NCBI GenBank assembly: GCA_046295175.1
Contig: JBKBNY010000011.1
Coordinates: 1-64,000 of the forward strand
DNA: 64,000 nucleotides
Direction: 5' to 3'
Source of the DNA: JALOLV01 sp046295175
GTDB lineage: Bacteria; Bacteroidota; Bacteroidia; Cytophagales; Spirosomataceae
The notes beneath the pieces were generated by a model, which made no database searches, had not been told where the DNA came from, and saw only the letters and a program-made list of their open reading frames with translations. Shown piece by piece: positions 33,211 through 43,231 of this stretch. How positions within the stretch are numbered: position 1 is the stretch's first letter; the number at the start of each line of letters is the position of its first letter. A program made the position numbers and the translations under genes.

Positions 33211-34488
33211 ATGGCATACATAGAACCCGCTCCGATTAAGGACAAAGAAAATCCGTTGGAGTCAATGATGTCAAGGTTCGATGCAGCAGTCGAAATCCTT
33301 GGAATCAGCGAAGAGATGTACTACATTCTCAAAGTTCCTGCCCGTCAAGTAATCGTCGGCTTGCCCGTAACGATGGACAACGGCAAAATCAAAGTTTTTG
33401 AAGGCTATAGAGTAATCCATTCGACAATCCTTGGGCCTGGTAAAGGCGGAATCCGCTTTGACCCAGCCGTTAACCTCGATGAAGTACGTGCTTTGGCCGC
33501 TTGGATGACTTGGAAATGTGCCGTGGTGGATATTCCGTACGGTGGTGCAAAAGGTGGTATTGCGTGTAACCCACGCGAGATGTCGGCTGGAGAAATGGAG
33601 CGTTTGATGCGTGCGTACACTATCTCGATGCTCGATATTTTTGGTCCAGATAAAGATATTCCGGCACCCGACATGGGTACTGGCCCCCGTGAGATGGCTT
33701 GGCTCATGGATGAGTATTCGAAAGCAAAAGGAATGACTATTAATGGCGTCGTAACTGGTAAACCATTGGTATTGGGTGGCTCGCTTGGTCGTACCGAAGC
33801 AACAGGTCGTGGCGTAATGGTATCGGCATTGGCAGGTATGGATAAGCTAAGACTTAACCCATACAAGGCAACCGCCGCCGTGCAGGGCTTTGGTAACGTA
33901 GGCTCGCACGCTGCACAGTTATTGCAAGAAAAAGGCGTAACAATCTGTGGTATCAGCGATATTTCGGGGGCATACTACAACCCAAGAGGTATTGATATTG
34001 AGAAGGCGATTGCTTATCGTAATCAGAACGGTGGAACGCTCGAAGGTTTCAAAGAAGCTGATTTGATTAGCAACGAAGAGTTATTGGCTCTCAATGTAGA
34101 TGTGCTTGTACCTGCGGCTAAAGAAGATGTAATTACCGATGATAACGCTGGCAATATTCAGGCAAAACTCATCATCGAAGGTGCCAACGGCCCGACCTCG
34201 GCAAGTGCAGATAAAATCATCAACGAGAAAGGCATTATGGTTGTGCCAGATATTTTGGCAAATGCAGGTGGCGTAACGGTTTCGTATTTTGAATGGGTAC
34301 AAAACCGCATCGGCTACAAATGGACATTAGACAGAATCAATCGTCGTACCGACCGTATTATGAAAGATTCGTTCGATAAAGTTTTTGAAACATCACAGAA
34401 GTACAAAGTGCCAATGCGTTTGGCGGCGTATATCGTTGCTATCGACAAAGTGGCGAGTACATACAAGTTCCGTGGTGGATACGGTTGA
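33211..34488 (+). CDS. Glu/Leu/Phe/Val dehydrogenase (glutamate dehydrogenase)
   Basis: The 425-residue enzyme interconverts glutamate and 2-oxoglutarate with ammonia. The family marks are the glycine-rich GGAKGGIACNP block with the substrate Lys, a second Lys in MTWKCAVVDIPYGGAKGG, PAPDMGTGPREM near residue 150, the dinucleotide fold VQGFGNVGSHAAQLL near 220-234 and EGANGPTS near 325. The start at 33211 (MAYIEPAPI) gives the usual length; a start at 33130 would add 27 basic residues and overlap the promoter. It is a single gene with its own terminator. Confidence 0.93.
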   Translation: MAYIEPAPIKDKENPLESMMSRFDAAVEILGISEEMYYILKVPARQVIVGLPVTMDNGKIKVFEGYRVIHSTILGPGKGGIRFDPAVNLDEVRALAAWMTWKCAVVDIPYGGAKGGIACNPREMSAGEMERLMRAYTISMLDIFGPDKDIPAPDMGTGPREMAWLMDEYSKAKGMTINGVVTGKPLVLGGSLGRTEATGRGVMVSALAGMDKLRLNPYKATAAVQGFGNVGSHAAQLLQEKGVTICGISDISGAYYNPRGIDIEKAIAYRNQNGGTLEGFKEADLISNEELLALNVDVLVPAAKEDVITDDNAGNIQAKLIIEGANGPTSASADKIINEKGIMVVPDILANAGGVTVSYFEWVQNRIGYKWTLDRINRRTDRIMKDSFDKVFETSQKYKVPMRLAAYIVAIDKVASTYKFRGGYG

Positions 34489-34513
34489 AAATCCAATAAA
34501 AAGGTTTATTGCG

Positions 34514-34544
34514 AAAGAGGTACAGGTTTCTGTGCCTCTTTTTT
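34514..34544 (+). terminator. terminator of glutamate dehydrogenase
   Basis: AAAGAGGTACAG pairs with CTGTGCCTCTTT (one G-T pair) around a 4-nt loop and is followed by a T-run, 26 nt after the stop codon. Confidence 0.85.
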
Positions 34545-34665
34545 GATTTACTTTGGCTATGCAAATACAAACCAACTATTTGATTATCACATAATTAGCA
34601 TCTAAACTTTGCAAATCACTTTATTCTTATTGTAATTTACGACATCAACTTCAAAACCAATAAAC

Positions 34666-37080
34666 ATGAAATGGATTAAACGCCTTCTGTGGGCGATTCT
34701 ATCTTTGGCCATTGTGGCTACTGCTGGAATTTACTTTTATCTGCAATCGCTTAAACATGATTATAACGCACAAATCCAACTCGCTGGACTCAAATCTGAA
34801 GTAGAGGTTTTGTATGACGATTATGCGATTCCGCATATTTATGCCCAAAACGAAGAAGATTTGTGGTATGCTTTGGGCTATGTTCATGCCCAAGACCGAC
34901 TTTTTCAGATGGAAGTTTTGCGTAGGGTTGGTGACGGTCGCTTGGCTGAAATTTTCGGAAAAGACGTGGTTTCGGTCGATAAATTTTTTCGTTCGCTTGG
35001 TTTTCGGCAATTCGCCAAGAAAACCATTGATTCGGTTTACAAAGTTAATCCAAACGCTGCATTCGTCAAAAATGCCGATGCTTACGTAAAAGGCATCAAT
35101 CAATTCGTCAAAACAGGCAAAACGCCCATCGAATTTACGATTGCGGGTATTCCGAAAGCTGAATTTACGCTCGAAGACTGCGAAATTATTTCGGGTTATA
35201 TGTCCTATACCTTCATGGAGGCATTTCGAGGCGAAGCCATTACCGATTATATTCATCAGAAATTAGGCGATGATTATCTGAATGATTTAGGAATCAATAC
35301 CGCTCTCGATGAACCCAAAATTCCAGTAGATAAATTGGCCCAAACCAATTTTCTTGATTTGAATAATCTACTTGCCAAAATCGAACAAAAAGTACCTGCT
35401 CCGCCTTTGCATGGCTCGAATGGCTGGGTGATTTCGGGAAAGAAAACCAAATCGGGCAAACCAATTTTATCGAACGATACGCACATTGCTTATGCCCAAC
35501 CTTCGGTTTGGTATGAGGCTCATCTCGAATGTCCTGATTTTAAGTTTTATGGCAACTTTGTGGCGGGCGTGCCGTTTGCATTTTTAGGGCATAATAACCA
35601 TGGAGGTTGGGGGCTAACGATGTTTTTGAACGATGAAATGGATTTTTATCGTGAAAAACAAAATCCTCAAAACGCCAATCAGGTTTGGTTTAAAGACCAT
35701 TGGGAAGATTTACAGGTCAGAAACGAAGTCATCAAAGTAAAAGGAGAAGCCGATGTGCCGCTCGTGATTCGTGAATCTCGTCACGGCGTTTTGATTAGCG
35801 ATGTGATGAAAAATAAAGAGGTTGCCGCTCCGTTTACGGACGAAAAAGCTCCGATTTCGGTATTTTGGACGTATTTCAAATTCCCTTCTCGAAATCTACC
35901 TGCTTGCTACGGCATGGCTCATTCTAAAAATGCCAAAGAGGTTGAGCAATACGTAAAAATGATTCATTCACCTGGTTTGAATGTCATGTGGGGCGATACC
36001 GAAGAAAATATTGCTTGGTGGGCTACAGCCAAACTCATCAAACGCCCGCCTCATGTAAACTCTAAATTGGTTTTGGACGGAAGTAGCGGCAATGATGAAC
36101 CGCTCGGCTGGCACGATTTCAGCGAAAATCCACAGATTTTGAACCCCGAAAGTGGTGTTTTGTATTCGGCAAATAACCAACCCGATGCTCGAAATGGCAG
36201 TTTTTATCCGGGTTATTATGTGCCGATTGATAGAGCGGCTCGAATCAAAAGTTTGATTTATTCCGATAAAAAAGATTGGGATGAACCCCAAGTACGAAAG
36301 GTAATCAACGATGTTACGAATCCAGTTTTTACGAATTTATTGAAAGAAATCATTCCAGTTTTTGAAGCAAATATTAAGAATCCGAAGGCAAAAGAAGTTC
36401 TCGAAAAATTAAAAAAATGGGATGGTTCGCACGATTTAGAAGACATCGAGCCAACGATTTTCTATCGTTTTGTGTATAGAACCGACGAAAACTTGATGAA
36501 AGACGAACTCGGTGAGCAGTATTTCGATTTGCTTCGCTTGAGTGCGTTATTCGACCACGGACGTGATAACCTTTTCAAAAATGATGCATCGAAGTGGTGG
36601 GATAATCTCGGAACTCCACAAAAAGAAACCCGAAAAGAAATCTTTGCGAAGTCTTTTGAGCAAGCCGTCGAAGATTTAGAAAAACAATTAGGGAACGACT
36701 TGGGAGCGTGGCAATGGAAAAAAGTGCATACCATTACGCATCCGCACCCGATGGGAATTGCTCCGCTGATTGGCAAATACTTTAATGTAGGACCCATACC
36801 AGCCCCAGGCGGAAAACAAACCATCAATAACCTTGATTTTAGGATTGATTCTACTGGGCAATATTCGATTGTCTATGGGCCTGCTTTGCGTAGAATTGTT
36901 GATTTTGGGAATCCAGACGGTGGAACGAGCATCAATCCAAGTGGGCAATCGGGGTATTTTATGAGTAAACACTACGACGACCAAGCCCAAATGTTTGCCA
37001 ATTCGGAAACCCGTAAAGAACTAATGAACAAAGCCGAAATCGAAAAAGTAAAGATTGGAAGGATGGTTTTGAAACCATAA
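34666..37080 (+). CDS. penicillin acylase family (Ntn-hydrolase) protein
   Basis: The 804-residue protein has an N-terminal signal/anchor (about residues 5-25) and the layout of penicillin acylases: an alpha-chain region (DYAIPHIYAQNEEDLWYALGYVHAQDRLFQM), a linker, and the self-cleavage site at GSNGW with Ser251 as the new N-terminal nucleophile of the beta chain, then the beta chain with NDTHIAYAQPSVWYE. Processing would give two subunits in the periplasm. The family hydrolyses amide bonds in N-acyl compounds, including acyl-homoserine lactones and cyclic lipopeptides; the substrate here is unknown. A small hairpin (37095-37113) follows. Confidence 0.92.
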   Translation: MKWIKRLLWAILSLAIVATAGIYFYLQSLKHDYNAQIQLAGLKSEVEVLYDDYAIPHIYAQNEEDLWYALGYVHAQDRLFQMEVLRRVGDGRLAEIFGKDVVSVDKFFRSLGFRQFAKKTIDSVYKVNPNAAFVKNADAYVKGINQFVKTGKTPIEFTIAGIPKAEFTLEDCEIISGYMSYTFMEAFRGEAITDYIHQKLGDDYLNDLGINTALDEPKIPVDKLAQTNFLDLNNLLAKIEQKVPAPPLHGSNGWVISGKKTKSGKPILSNDTHIAYAQPSVWYEAHLECPDFKFYGNFVAGVPFAFLGHNNHGGWGLTMFLNDEMDFYREKQNPQNANQVWFKDHWEDLQVRNEVIKVKGEADVPLVIRESRHGVLISDVMKNKEVAAPFTDEKAPISVFWTYFKFPSRNLPACYGMAHSKNAKEVEQYVKMIHSPGLNVMWGDTEENIAWWATAKLIKRPPHVNSKLVLDGSSGNDEPLGWHDFSENPQILNPESGVLYSANNQPDARNGSFYPGYYVPIDRAARIKSLIYSDKKDWDEPQVRKVINDVTNPVFTNLLKEIIPVFEANIKNPKAKEVLEKLKKWDGSHDLEDIEPTIFYRFVYRTDENLMKDELGEQYFDLLRLSALFDHGRDNLFKNDASKWWDNLGTPQKETRKEIFAKSFEQAVEDLEKQLGNDLGAWQWKKVHTITHPHPMGIAPLIGKYFNVGPIPAPGGKQTINNLDFRIDSTGQYSIVYGPALRRIVDFGNPDGGTSINPSGQSGYFMSKHYDDQAQMFANSETRKELMNKAEIEKVKIGRMVLKP

Positions 37081-37268
37081 AAGTAAAGGGTTATGGCGTG
37101 GTTTGGTCACGCCGAAACACAATTAAAAATAATACAATTTTTTCTTGGAATTTTAAAATTTAATTTCTATCTTAACATCATAGTAGTGTGGCTAATGATT
37201 GTAGTTTTCTCATGAATCTACACAGCGAAAGGTCTTAATTTTTTATTAACCTTCAAAATCATACTACA

Positions 37269-37814
37269 ATGAAATCATACATTTTAGCCTCCGTTTGTTT
37301 GGCAAGTACAATGTTTGTTTATTCGTCTTGCCAAGATAGTTCTGCAAACACCCATCTCAACGAAGAGCAAGAAACAAAGGCGATTATGACAGTCATAGAA
37401 GCCGAAACTGATTGCTTTTTTAAACGTGATTACGACTGCTGGCAGAATCAATTTACGCATAGCGATTATTCTTATCAAGCTTGGAGCAATGCCGATGGCA
37501 CATTCGATGCGAGTGTTGGATGGGAAAGTATCAATAAAAACCTCGGGAAATTCATCAAAGAAAACCCTGCCGAACCCGAAGCTGCGGGTAGTAGCCACCC
37601 CATCATCAAAAGGAAAAATGTAAAAGTAAAATTCTACGGAAATAATGCTGCCCACCTCACTTGGGACCAATACAATAGCGATAGAAGTCAAAACTATTAT
37701 CTGCAATCAAAAGAGGTGAGATTAATGGAGAAAATTGATAATCAATGGAAAATAGTGAATGTTTCGGCATTTTGGAACTACAAAAACAGAATTCCGTTGA
37801 ATGAAATTCAGTAA
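37269..37814 (+). CDS. NTF2/SnoaL-like exported protein
   Basis: The 181-residue protein has an N-terminal signal with Cys21 (VYSSCQD), so it may be a lipoprotein. The rest fits a SnoaL/NTF2-like fold: helix EEQETKAIMTVIEAETDCFFKRDYDCW-like start (about residues 36-62), then four beta-strands ending RLMEKIDNQWKIVNVSAFW. Such domains bind small hydrophobic ligands or act as scaffolds. It is a single gene with a strong bidirectional terminator. Confidence 0.72.
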   Translation: MKSYILASVCLASTMFVYSSCQDSSANTHLNEEQETKAIMTVIEAETDCFFKRDYDCWQNQFTHSDYSYQAWSNADGTFDASVGWESINKNLGKFIKENPAEPEAAGSSHPIIKRKNVKVKFYGNNAAHLTWDQYNSDRSQNYYLQSKEVRLMEKIDNQWKIVNVSAFWNYKNRIPLNEIQ

Positions 37815-37816
37815 TC

Positions 37817-37853
37817 AAAAAAGCCCATTTCGGAATCCAAAATGGGCTTTTTT
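37817..37853. terminator. bidirectional terminator
   Basis: A-run plus GCCCATTT pairs with AAATGGGC plus a T-run (14-bp stem), between the convergent genes at 37269-37814 and 37883-38104. Confidence 0.9.
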
Positions 37854-37882
37854 GTATCTGTGAGGTACGTTTGTGGTTTTTA

Positions 37883-38104
37883 TCAAAGTTCATCTAATAC
37901 ATCAAAAGCATTCCTTAACTTAATCTCTCCTCTCATTGCTTTATTAACCTGTTCGGCACGGCTTTCGAGCGAATCTAAGAATTCTTTTTTTCGACGTTTT
38001 TTAATATCTCGTTCTCTCAATTCACTTTTTATCTTCATCCGATTCAAAACCGATTGCACAAACAATAGCTCTTCTTCGTTTCTTGGCTTGACTATCAATT
38101 CCAT
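37883..38104 (-). CDS. small antitoxin-like protein without a toxin partner
   Basis: The 73-residue product, MELIVKPRNEEELLFVQSV at its start, then highly charged helices, resembles Bacteroidota antitoxins of RelE-type pairs (DUF2683-like). The usual toxin gene would follow on the same strand, but only a 30-nt gap and a terminator are there. It lies 45 nt after the lactonase gene and may be read through from it. It may be an orphan antitoxin or something else. Confidence 0.5.
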   Translation of the reverse strand: MELIVKPRNEEELLFVQSVLNRMKIKSELRERDIKKRRKKEFLDSLESRAEQVNKAMRGEIKLRNAFDVLDEL

Positions 38105-38149
38105 AATCTTTGATTTTTAACCAAATATAAAAACTATTTATTGATTGAA

Positions 38150-39253
38150 TCACTCAACAGGCATCATTTTTAAGCAAACGGGCATCGAAACTTTAATTTC
38201 TCGACCCGTAAACTCCAATTTACCCGTTTTTTTATCTCTTTTAAAAATCGTGATATTATCGCTATCTTGATTTGCCACCAAAGCCCAGTTTCCGCTCGGG
38301 TCAATCATAAAATTGCGAGGAGTTTTGCCCTTTACATCTTGATGCCCAACGTAACTAAGTTGCCCCGTTTTTTGATTGATTTCAAAAATTACTAAACTCT
38401 CGTGGGCTCGGTTTGAACCATACAAAAACTTACCATCGGGCGAAGTATGAATATCGGCACACCATTTACGGCCTGTATAATCGCTTGGTAATGTATTCAC
38501 GGTTTGAATCGCCTTCAAAGTACCATTTTTGTATTCATAGCCAGTGATTGTCGCGTCTAATTCGTTAATCACATACGCAAATTTATTATTGGGGTGATAC
38601 GTAAAATGCCTTGGCCCTGCACCTGCGGTAGTTTGTACAGGTGTTTTCGCAATCAATTTACCTTCTTTAGTGTCTAACTGATACGCCATTAGCTTATCAA
38701 TACCCAAATCTGGAACAAAAATATCGGTGTTGTTTTGAGCGATGTTTATCGAATGAACATGGGGTTTTTCTTGACGCTCAGTGTTCACACTTTTGCCCTC
38801 GTGCTGAATCGTTTGGGTTGCTTTTCCGAGCGTTCCATCGGGTTGAATCGGCAAAATGCTCAAACTCCCACCTGCATAATTACCTACAATTGCCCATTTA
38901 CCCGTTTTATCGACGGCAATGTGGCAAGGTCCAGCCCCGCCCGCCGATTCGGTATTGAGCAATTTTAATTCACCCGATTTTTTATCAAAACTAAAAGCAT
39001 TGACAGCACCTTGCTTGTCCATTTCACCAACCGAATAGATATTTCTTTGGTTTGGAGCAATCGCCAAAAAAGAAGGATTTTTAATGCCTTTTGCTACACT
39101 TACGGCCTTGAAGTCGCCAGTCTTAGAATCGAATTTATACACATAAACACCCTCGCTACCTTTGGATGTGTACGTGCCAACAAACAGATAATTCTCTTGC
39201 GAAAAACCGATTTGGCTCATCATTAACGCCAAAAAGAAGAGTGTTTTTTTCAT
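38150..39253 (-). CDS. lactonase, 7-bladed beta-propeller family
   Basis: The 367-residue product has a signal peptide (ends GFSQ near residue 19) and the lactonase/Pgl beta-propeller repeat pattern: YLFVGTYTSKGSEGVYVYKFD at the start, GPCHIAVDKTGKWAIVGNYAGG near residues 106-127, HVHSINIAQNN, and GPRHFTYHPNNKFAYVINE. Cytoplasmic members are 6-phosphogluconolactonases; exported ones are likely sugar-acid lactonases. Its start overlaps the acetyl xylan esterase stop by 4 nt (ATGA), so the two are translationally coupled. Confidence 0.88.
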   Translation of the reverse strand: MKKTLFFLALMMSQIGFSQENYLFVGTYTSKGSEGVYVYKFDSKTGDFKAVSVAKGIKNPSFLAIAPNQRNIYSVGEMDKQGAVNAFSFDKKSGELKLLNTESAGGAGPCHIAVDKTGKWAIVGNYAGGSLSILPIQPDGTLGKATQTIQHEGKSVNTERQEKPHVHSINIAQNNTDIFVPDLGIDKLMAYQLDTKEGKLIAKTPVQTTAGAGPRHFTYHPNNKFAYVINELDATITGYEYKNGTLKAIQTVNTLPSDYTGRKWCADIHTSPDGKFLYGSNRAHESLVIFEINQKTGQLSYVGHQDVKGKTPRNFMIDPSGNWALVANQDSDNITIFKRDKKTGKLEFTGREIKVSMPVCLKMMPVE

Positions 39254-40542
39254 TTTTTCGTCAATTTATCAACCAACCAATTATTAACAGCGTCGTTTTC
39301 TTCGGGATAAGTCCAATGCCCCGTTTCGAGGTAAAGTTTCAGTTCTTTTGGAGCAGAAATCACGTTGTAGGCAGCCCACATCGAGGTTGGTGGGCAGGTT
39401 TCGTCGTTGAATCCCATCGAATAATGCACTGGAACTTTGAGTTGTTTGGCAAAATTTACTACGTCGTAGTATGCTGCCGTTTTGATTTTAACATCGGTAA
39501 TGTGGTGCGGATACGCTCGGCTGTCAAAAATATGAGGCCAGCCACCCGCACGCCCTTTCTGATAACCCACCATATCAGCCAACGCAGGATAAATCGGGGC
39601 AGTCCATTTTACTCTCGAATCAAGAGCCGCCGTAACGATAGACAAAGCACCACCTTGGCTTCCGCCCGTAACGGCCAAATTAACACCATCGAACTGGGGC
39701 AAACTAAATATAAAATCATTGGCTCTAACACAGCCCAAATACACTCTTTTGTAGTAGTAAGCATCTCGGTTATCGAGGTTGTAGGTCCAGTACTGATTCA
39801 ACCAGCCCGCAATCATATCTGTATAAACGCCCGCATCCATCGTAACAGGAATACCGTGAATACCGATTTCGAGCGTGATAATGCCCCTTTCGGCAGTTCT
39901 GACATCGCCCACATAGGCACGCACACCTGCACCCGGCACTCTCAACAAAGCTGGATATTTGCCTTCTTTTTTGGGTACGCAGAGGATTCCATAAAGCCTT
40001 GCCCCGAGCCTGAAATTCTGAATATTTACGTGATAAACATTGACTTTTTCGGTGCATCGCTCGGGTAGAAGCGTCATTTTGGCATCTATTGGTATTTTAG
40101 CTAAATCGCGTTTGGCATCATCCCAAAACTTCGTAAAATCATCGGGCATCTCGACCGCAGGTTTGATTTTTTCGGGTTCGATACCCGCCGTAGCCAAGTT
40201 TCGGTATTCTTTACCATCTACTTTTGCTACCACGATACACCTCAAAAAACCTTCGTTATTCATCGTTCCGCCGTTTAAGCTGATAGTTCCGTCTTTCAAA
40301 ACAGTGCTATCTTTTTGAGTCGGAATCATTTTTTCGGGGCCGATTTCATAAACTATTTTGGCGTTTTTTACAGGATTCCCATTACGCAAAACCATTATGT
40401 TGAATTTGACATTCTGACCGATTTTATAAGTCCAGTCATCACGGTCGGGAGCTACAATAACTTTGATAAGCCGCTCGGCAGGTTGAGCATACGAGCAGAA
40501 AGAAGCTATCCACAAGAACAGCCATAAGTATTTGATTTTCAT
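39250..40542 (-). CDS. acetyl xylan esterase (CE7, AXE1 domain)
   Basis: The 430-residue exported protein (signal to about residue 20) has an N-terminal beta-sandwich of about 100 residues and then an AXE1 alpha/beta hydrolase domain. The nucleophile Ser is in GGSQGGAL (about residues 294-301), the acid probably in NDETCPPTS, and the His in ETGHWTYP (about 411-418). CE7 enzymes remove acetyl groups from xylo-oligosaccharides. It is coupled to the lactonase gene, and a 24-bp motif shared with the Gfo/Idh upstream region lies at 40606-40629. Confidence 0.9.
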   Translation of the reverse strand: MKIKYLWLFLWIASFCSYAQPAERLIKVIVAPDRDDWTYKIGQNVKFNIMVLRNGNPVKNAKIVYEIGPEKMIPTQKDSTVLKDGTISLNGGTMNNEGFLRCIVVAKVDGKEYRNLATAGIEPEKIKPAVEMPDDFTKFWDDAKRDLAKIPIDAKMTLLPERCTEKVNVYHVNIQNFRLGARLYGILCVPKKEGKYPALLRVPGAGVRAYVGDVRTAERGIITLEIGIHGIPVTMDAGVYTDMIAGWLNQYWTYNLDNRDAYYYKRVYLGCVRANDFIFSLPQFDGVNLAVTGGSQGGALSIVTAALDSRVKWTAPIYPALADMVGYQKGRAGGWPHIFDSRAYPHHITDVKIKTAAYYDVVNFAKQLKVPVHYSMGFNDETCPPTSMWAAYNVISAPKELKLYLETGHWTYPEENDAVNNWLVDKLTKK

Positions 40543-40605
40543 TGATTTATAGATTTGGGTTGAATAATCCTTTTGTAATTTCGAGCAGTAATTATATCGA
40601 ATTAG

Positions 40606-40629
40606 TCGAATACTCCGAATTTCTCGAAT
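40606..40629. repeat. 24-bp dispersed motif, copy 2
   Basis: Matches 10538-10561 with one mismatch. It lies 64 nt upstream of the acetyl xylan esterase start. Confidence 0.5.
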
Positions 40630-40772
40630 TTTATTTACTGATAATCAATATGAGACTTTCGCACGGCAAGAGTAAATCTCGTAAGGATAAAAATAATCAA
40701 AGCGAAAGTCCTACAATCAATTGTGTATTTCATTCGATACATTCGAATCATTCGATTAATTCATCATTCGAC

Positions 40773-41645
40773 TCACTTCAATAATTTATAATTTCGATAT
40801 TCTCCTACTCGCCAACCAGTCAGTTTTTCTATCGGAATCAGAATCCTGTTTTTGAGAGAATATCGTTTGAGTCTGACATCAAATTCAAAATTTATCTTTT
40901 GATTTTCGATGCGTGGTTGCATGACTTCGGGGTGCGTTCCGTCGAATAATTTGAGCGAGTCTATATTTGAATAATCGAAAGCCTGCTCGGTGTATTCTTT
41001 ATTTATTTCTTCATCCGAACGCCAAAATTTACTCACGCCTTTGATTTTTTCCATCATTTTTTCGGGTAATTTGACCCATCCATAATGATAAACGTGAGCA
41101 TCAATCAATTTTACGTGGAGTTTGGTATTGTCTAATTTTCTGAACCCTTGGGCATCACGATACGCCCTAACTCGACCCGTGTGTTTGAAAACCCGAATCT
41201 CTCGGCGATACCATTTTCGAGAATCGGCCACGTATTTATAGGCTCCATAAAAATGAGTATAATGAAAAAGCAGACCTTCTACCGATTGATTTTCGGCATA
41301 CTTCTGCATTTCGGCCTTAATGATTGGTAGGTACTTTTCATGTACGACCTCATCGCCTTGGATATAAAACGCCCAAGTGGTATCGCTGCTGACAGCCGCC
41401 AACGCTTTGTCGGTCTCTACTGCTAATACCCGTCCGCCTTCTCGAAGCGAATCATCCCAGACAGTTTCGATGATTCGGATTTTGGGCGAATCAATCGACT
41501 TTATCAGATTGAGTGTTTCGTCTTCCGAATTACCCACAGCCACCACAAATTCATCACAAATCGGAAGAATTGAAGTGATGGCTTCGATAATCGGATAATC
41601 GTATTTTATGGCATTACGGACAATCGTAAATCCTGTAACTTTCAT
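40773..41645 (-). CDS. glycosyltransferase family 2-like protein
   Basis: The 290-residue protein begins MKVTGFTIVRNAIKYDYPIIEAI, typical of GT2-like A-fold enzymes, with DEFVVAVGNSEDETLNLI near residues 32-49 and a WAFYIQGDEVVHE block near 91-103, where Gly-Asp likely replaces the DxD motif. No membrane segment is seen. The gene starts 6 nt after the aldehyde dehydrogenase gene, so it is probably co-transcribed with it, though the functions seem unrelated. Confidence 0.83.
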   Translation of the reverse strand: MKVTGFTIVRNAIKYDYPIIEAITSILPICDEFVVAVGNSEDETLNLIKSIDSPKIRIIETVWDDSLREGGRVLAVETDKALAAVSSDTTWAFYIQGDEVVHEKYLPIIKAEMQKYAENQSVEGLLFHYTHFYGAYKYVADSRKWYRREIRVFKHTGRVRAYRDAQGFRKLDNTKLHVKLIDAHVYHYGWVKLPEKMMEKIKGVSKFWRSDEEINKEYTEQAFDYSNIDSLKLFDGTHPEVMQPRIENQKINFEFDVRLKRYSLKNRILIPIEKLTGWRVGEYRNYKLLK

Positions 41646-41651
41646 GAATAA

Positions 41652-43214
41652 CTATTTAGTGCGTTCGCCATCAACCAATCGCCAAAGGTTTAAAGGATTG
41701 GCTTGTTTTAATTCTTCGGGCAATGCAAAATCTGGAAAACCTTGATAACAAACTGGGCGAGTAAAACGATAAATCGCCATTGTACCTACCGACGTACTGC
41801 GAGAATCTGTCGTAGATGGGAATGGCCCACCGTGAACCATCGCATGAGAAACCTCAACACCCGTCGGGAATGAATTTATCAATAAACGACCCACTTTTTG
41901 CTCTAAAATCTCTAAAAGCTCGGCATTTTCTTTCAAATCTTGCTCGGTTCCGTGTACGGTTGCTGTGAGGTGTCCTGTTAAGCTTTTGGCAACTTCTATC
42001 AATTGGCTGCTGTTTTCGGCTTCAACCACAACGCTGGTCGGTCCGAAAACCTCTTCGGCTAAATCAGGATTCGCAATTAGGCTTTCGCAATCGGTCTTAA
42101 ATAAAACTGGCTCAACGGCGGTATTTCCTTGCGGGGTGATTCCTTTACCAATCAGATTCATTTTACCACCAAAATGCTCGATTCCTTTCTGGTAAGCACG
42201 TTGGATTCCATCGGTAAGCATCACACCACCCGAAGCATTCGCAATTTGCTGCTCTAATTCGGTCATAAAGCCATCGTTTTTTTCAAGAAGCAACATTCCT
42301 GGGTTTGTGCAGAATTGCCCAACACCCATCGTAACCGATGCAACGTAGTTTTGTGCAATGGCTGTGCTACGCTCTTTCATGGCATCTGGCAATACGAAAA
42401 CAGGGTTTACACTACCCATTTCGGCGTAAACCGGAATTGGCTCTGGGCGAGCAGCGGCCGCATCGAAAAGGGCTTTGCCTCCACGGTACGAACCCGTGAA
42501 ACCAATGGCTTTGATGCTTGGATGTTTTACCAATGCCTGACCGATTTCGTGGCCGTCATCAAAAACCAAACTGAAAACGCCATCTGGCATATTGGTATCT
42601 TTGGCGGCTTTTTGAATCGCTAACCCTACCAATTCAGACGTACCCGGATGGGCCGGATGAGCCTTGAAAACTACTGGACAGCCCGCAGCCAACGCCGAGG
42701 TGGTATCGCCACCCGCAACCGAAAACGCCAACGGAAAGTTGCTCGCTCCAAAAACCCCAACTGGGCCAATCGGACGCTCCATCGAACGGAGGTCGGGGCG
42801 TGGCAGTGGTTGGCGGTCGGGCAAGGCGGTATCAATACGGGCATTTACCCAAGAACCTTCTCTTAATATACTGGCAAAAAGACGTAGCTGACCCGTGGTG
42901 CGTCCACGCTCGCCCGTTGCACGAGCCAGTGGCAAACCAGTCTCGGCGTGGTATCGAGACAGAAGGTCATCGCCAAGGGCTTCGATTTCGGTCGCAATTG
43001 CCTCTAAAAATTGGGCTTTTTCGACACCTGATTTTTTACGATAAATCTGAAAAGCAGATTCGGCTTTTTCGACCGCAAGGCTTAGTTCGTCGAGAGTAGC
43101 TTTAAAAAATAATGGTGCGAGGGTTTCGCCAGTAGTAGGATTCTGTGCTTGGAAAGCAACGGTGCCTTCTGAAAATGTTTCGTAACCGATGATGTTGCGA
43201 CCTGTTAATTGCAT
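41652..43214 (-). CDS. 2,5-dioxovalerate (alpha-ketoglutarate semialdehyde) dehydrogenase
   Basis: The 520-residue aldehyde dehydrogenase matches the NADP-preferring alpha-ketoglutarate semialdehyde subfamily, which is longer than usual ALDHs. It has FGASNFPLAFSVAGGDT (about residues 153-169), the general-base Glu in YAEMGS, and the catalytic Cys in GQFCTNPG (about 300-307). It oxidises 2,5-dioxopentanoate to 2-oxoglutarate, the last step of the Weimberg route for pentoses and of some hexuronate routes. The FAH-family protein at 43985-44827 could supply its substrate. Confidence 0.9.
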   Translation of the reverse strand: MQLTGRNIIGYETFSEGTVAFQAQNPTTGETLAPLFFKATLDELSLAVEKAESAFQIYRKKSGVEKAQFLEAIATEIEALGDDLLSRYHAETGLPLARATGERGRTTGQLRLFASILREGSWVNARIDTALPDRQPLPRPDLRSMERPIGPVGVFGASNFPLAFSVAGGDTTSALAAGCPVVFKAHPAHPGTSELVGLAIQKAAKDTNMPDGVFSLVFDDGHEIGQALVKHPSIKAIGFTGSYRGGKALFDAAAARPEPIPVYAEMGSVNPVFVLPDAMKERSTAIAQNYVASVTMGVGQFCTNPGMLLLEKNDGFMTELEQQIANASGGVMLTDGIQRAYQKGIEHFGGKMNLIGKGITPQGNTAVEPVLFKTDCESLIANPDLAEEVFGPTSVVVEAENSSQLIEVAKSLTGHLTATVHGTEQDLKENAELLEILEQKVGRLLINSFPTGVEVSHAMVHGGPFPSTTDSRSTSVGTMAIYRFTRPVCYQGFPDFALPEELKQANPLNLWRLVDGERTK

Positions 43215-43231
43215 TTGATTAGAATATGAGG

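Noticed and set aside
39166..40068. 300-codon rightward open frame opposite the acetyl xylan esterase gene
   Set aside because: It is antisense to a clear CE7 gene, its composition is skewed (Arg, Ile, His) and no domain is seen; it reflects codon use of the real gene.
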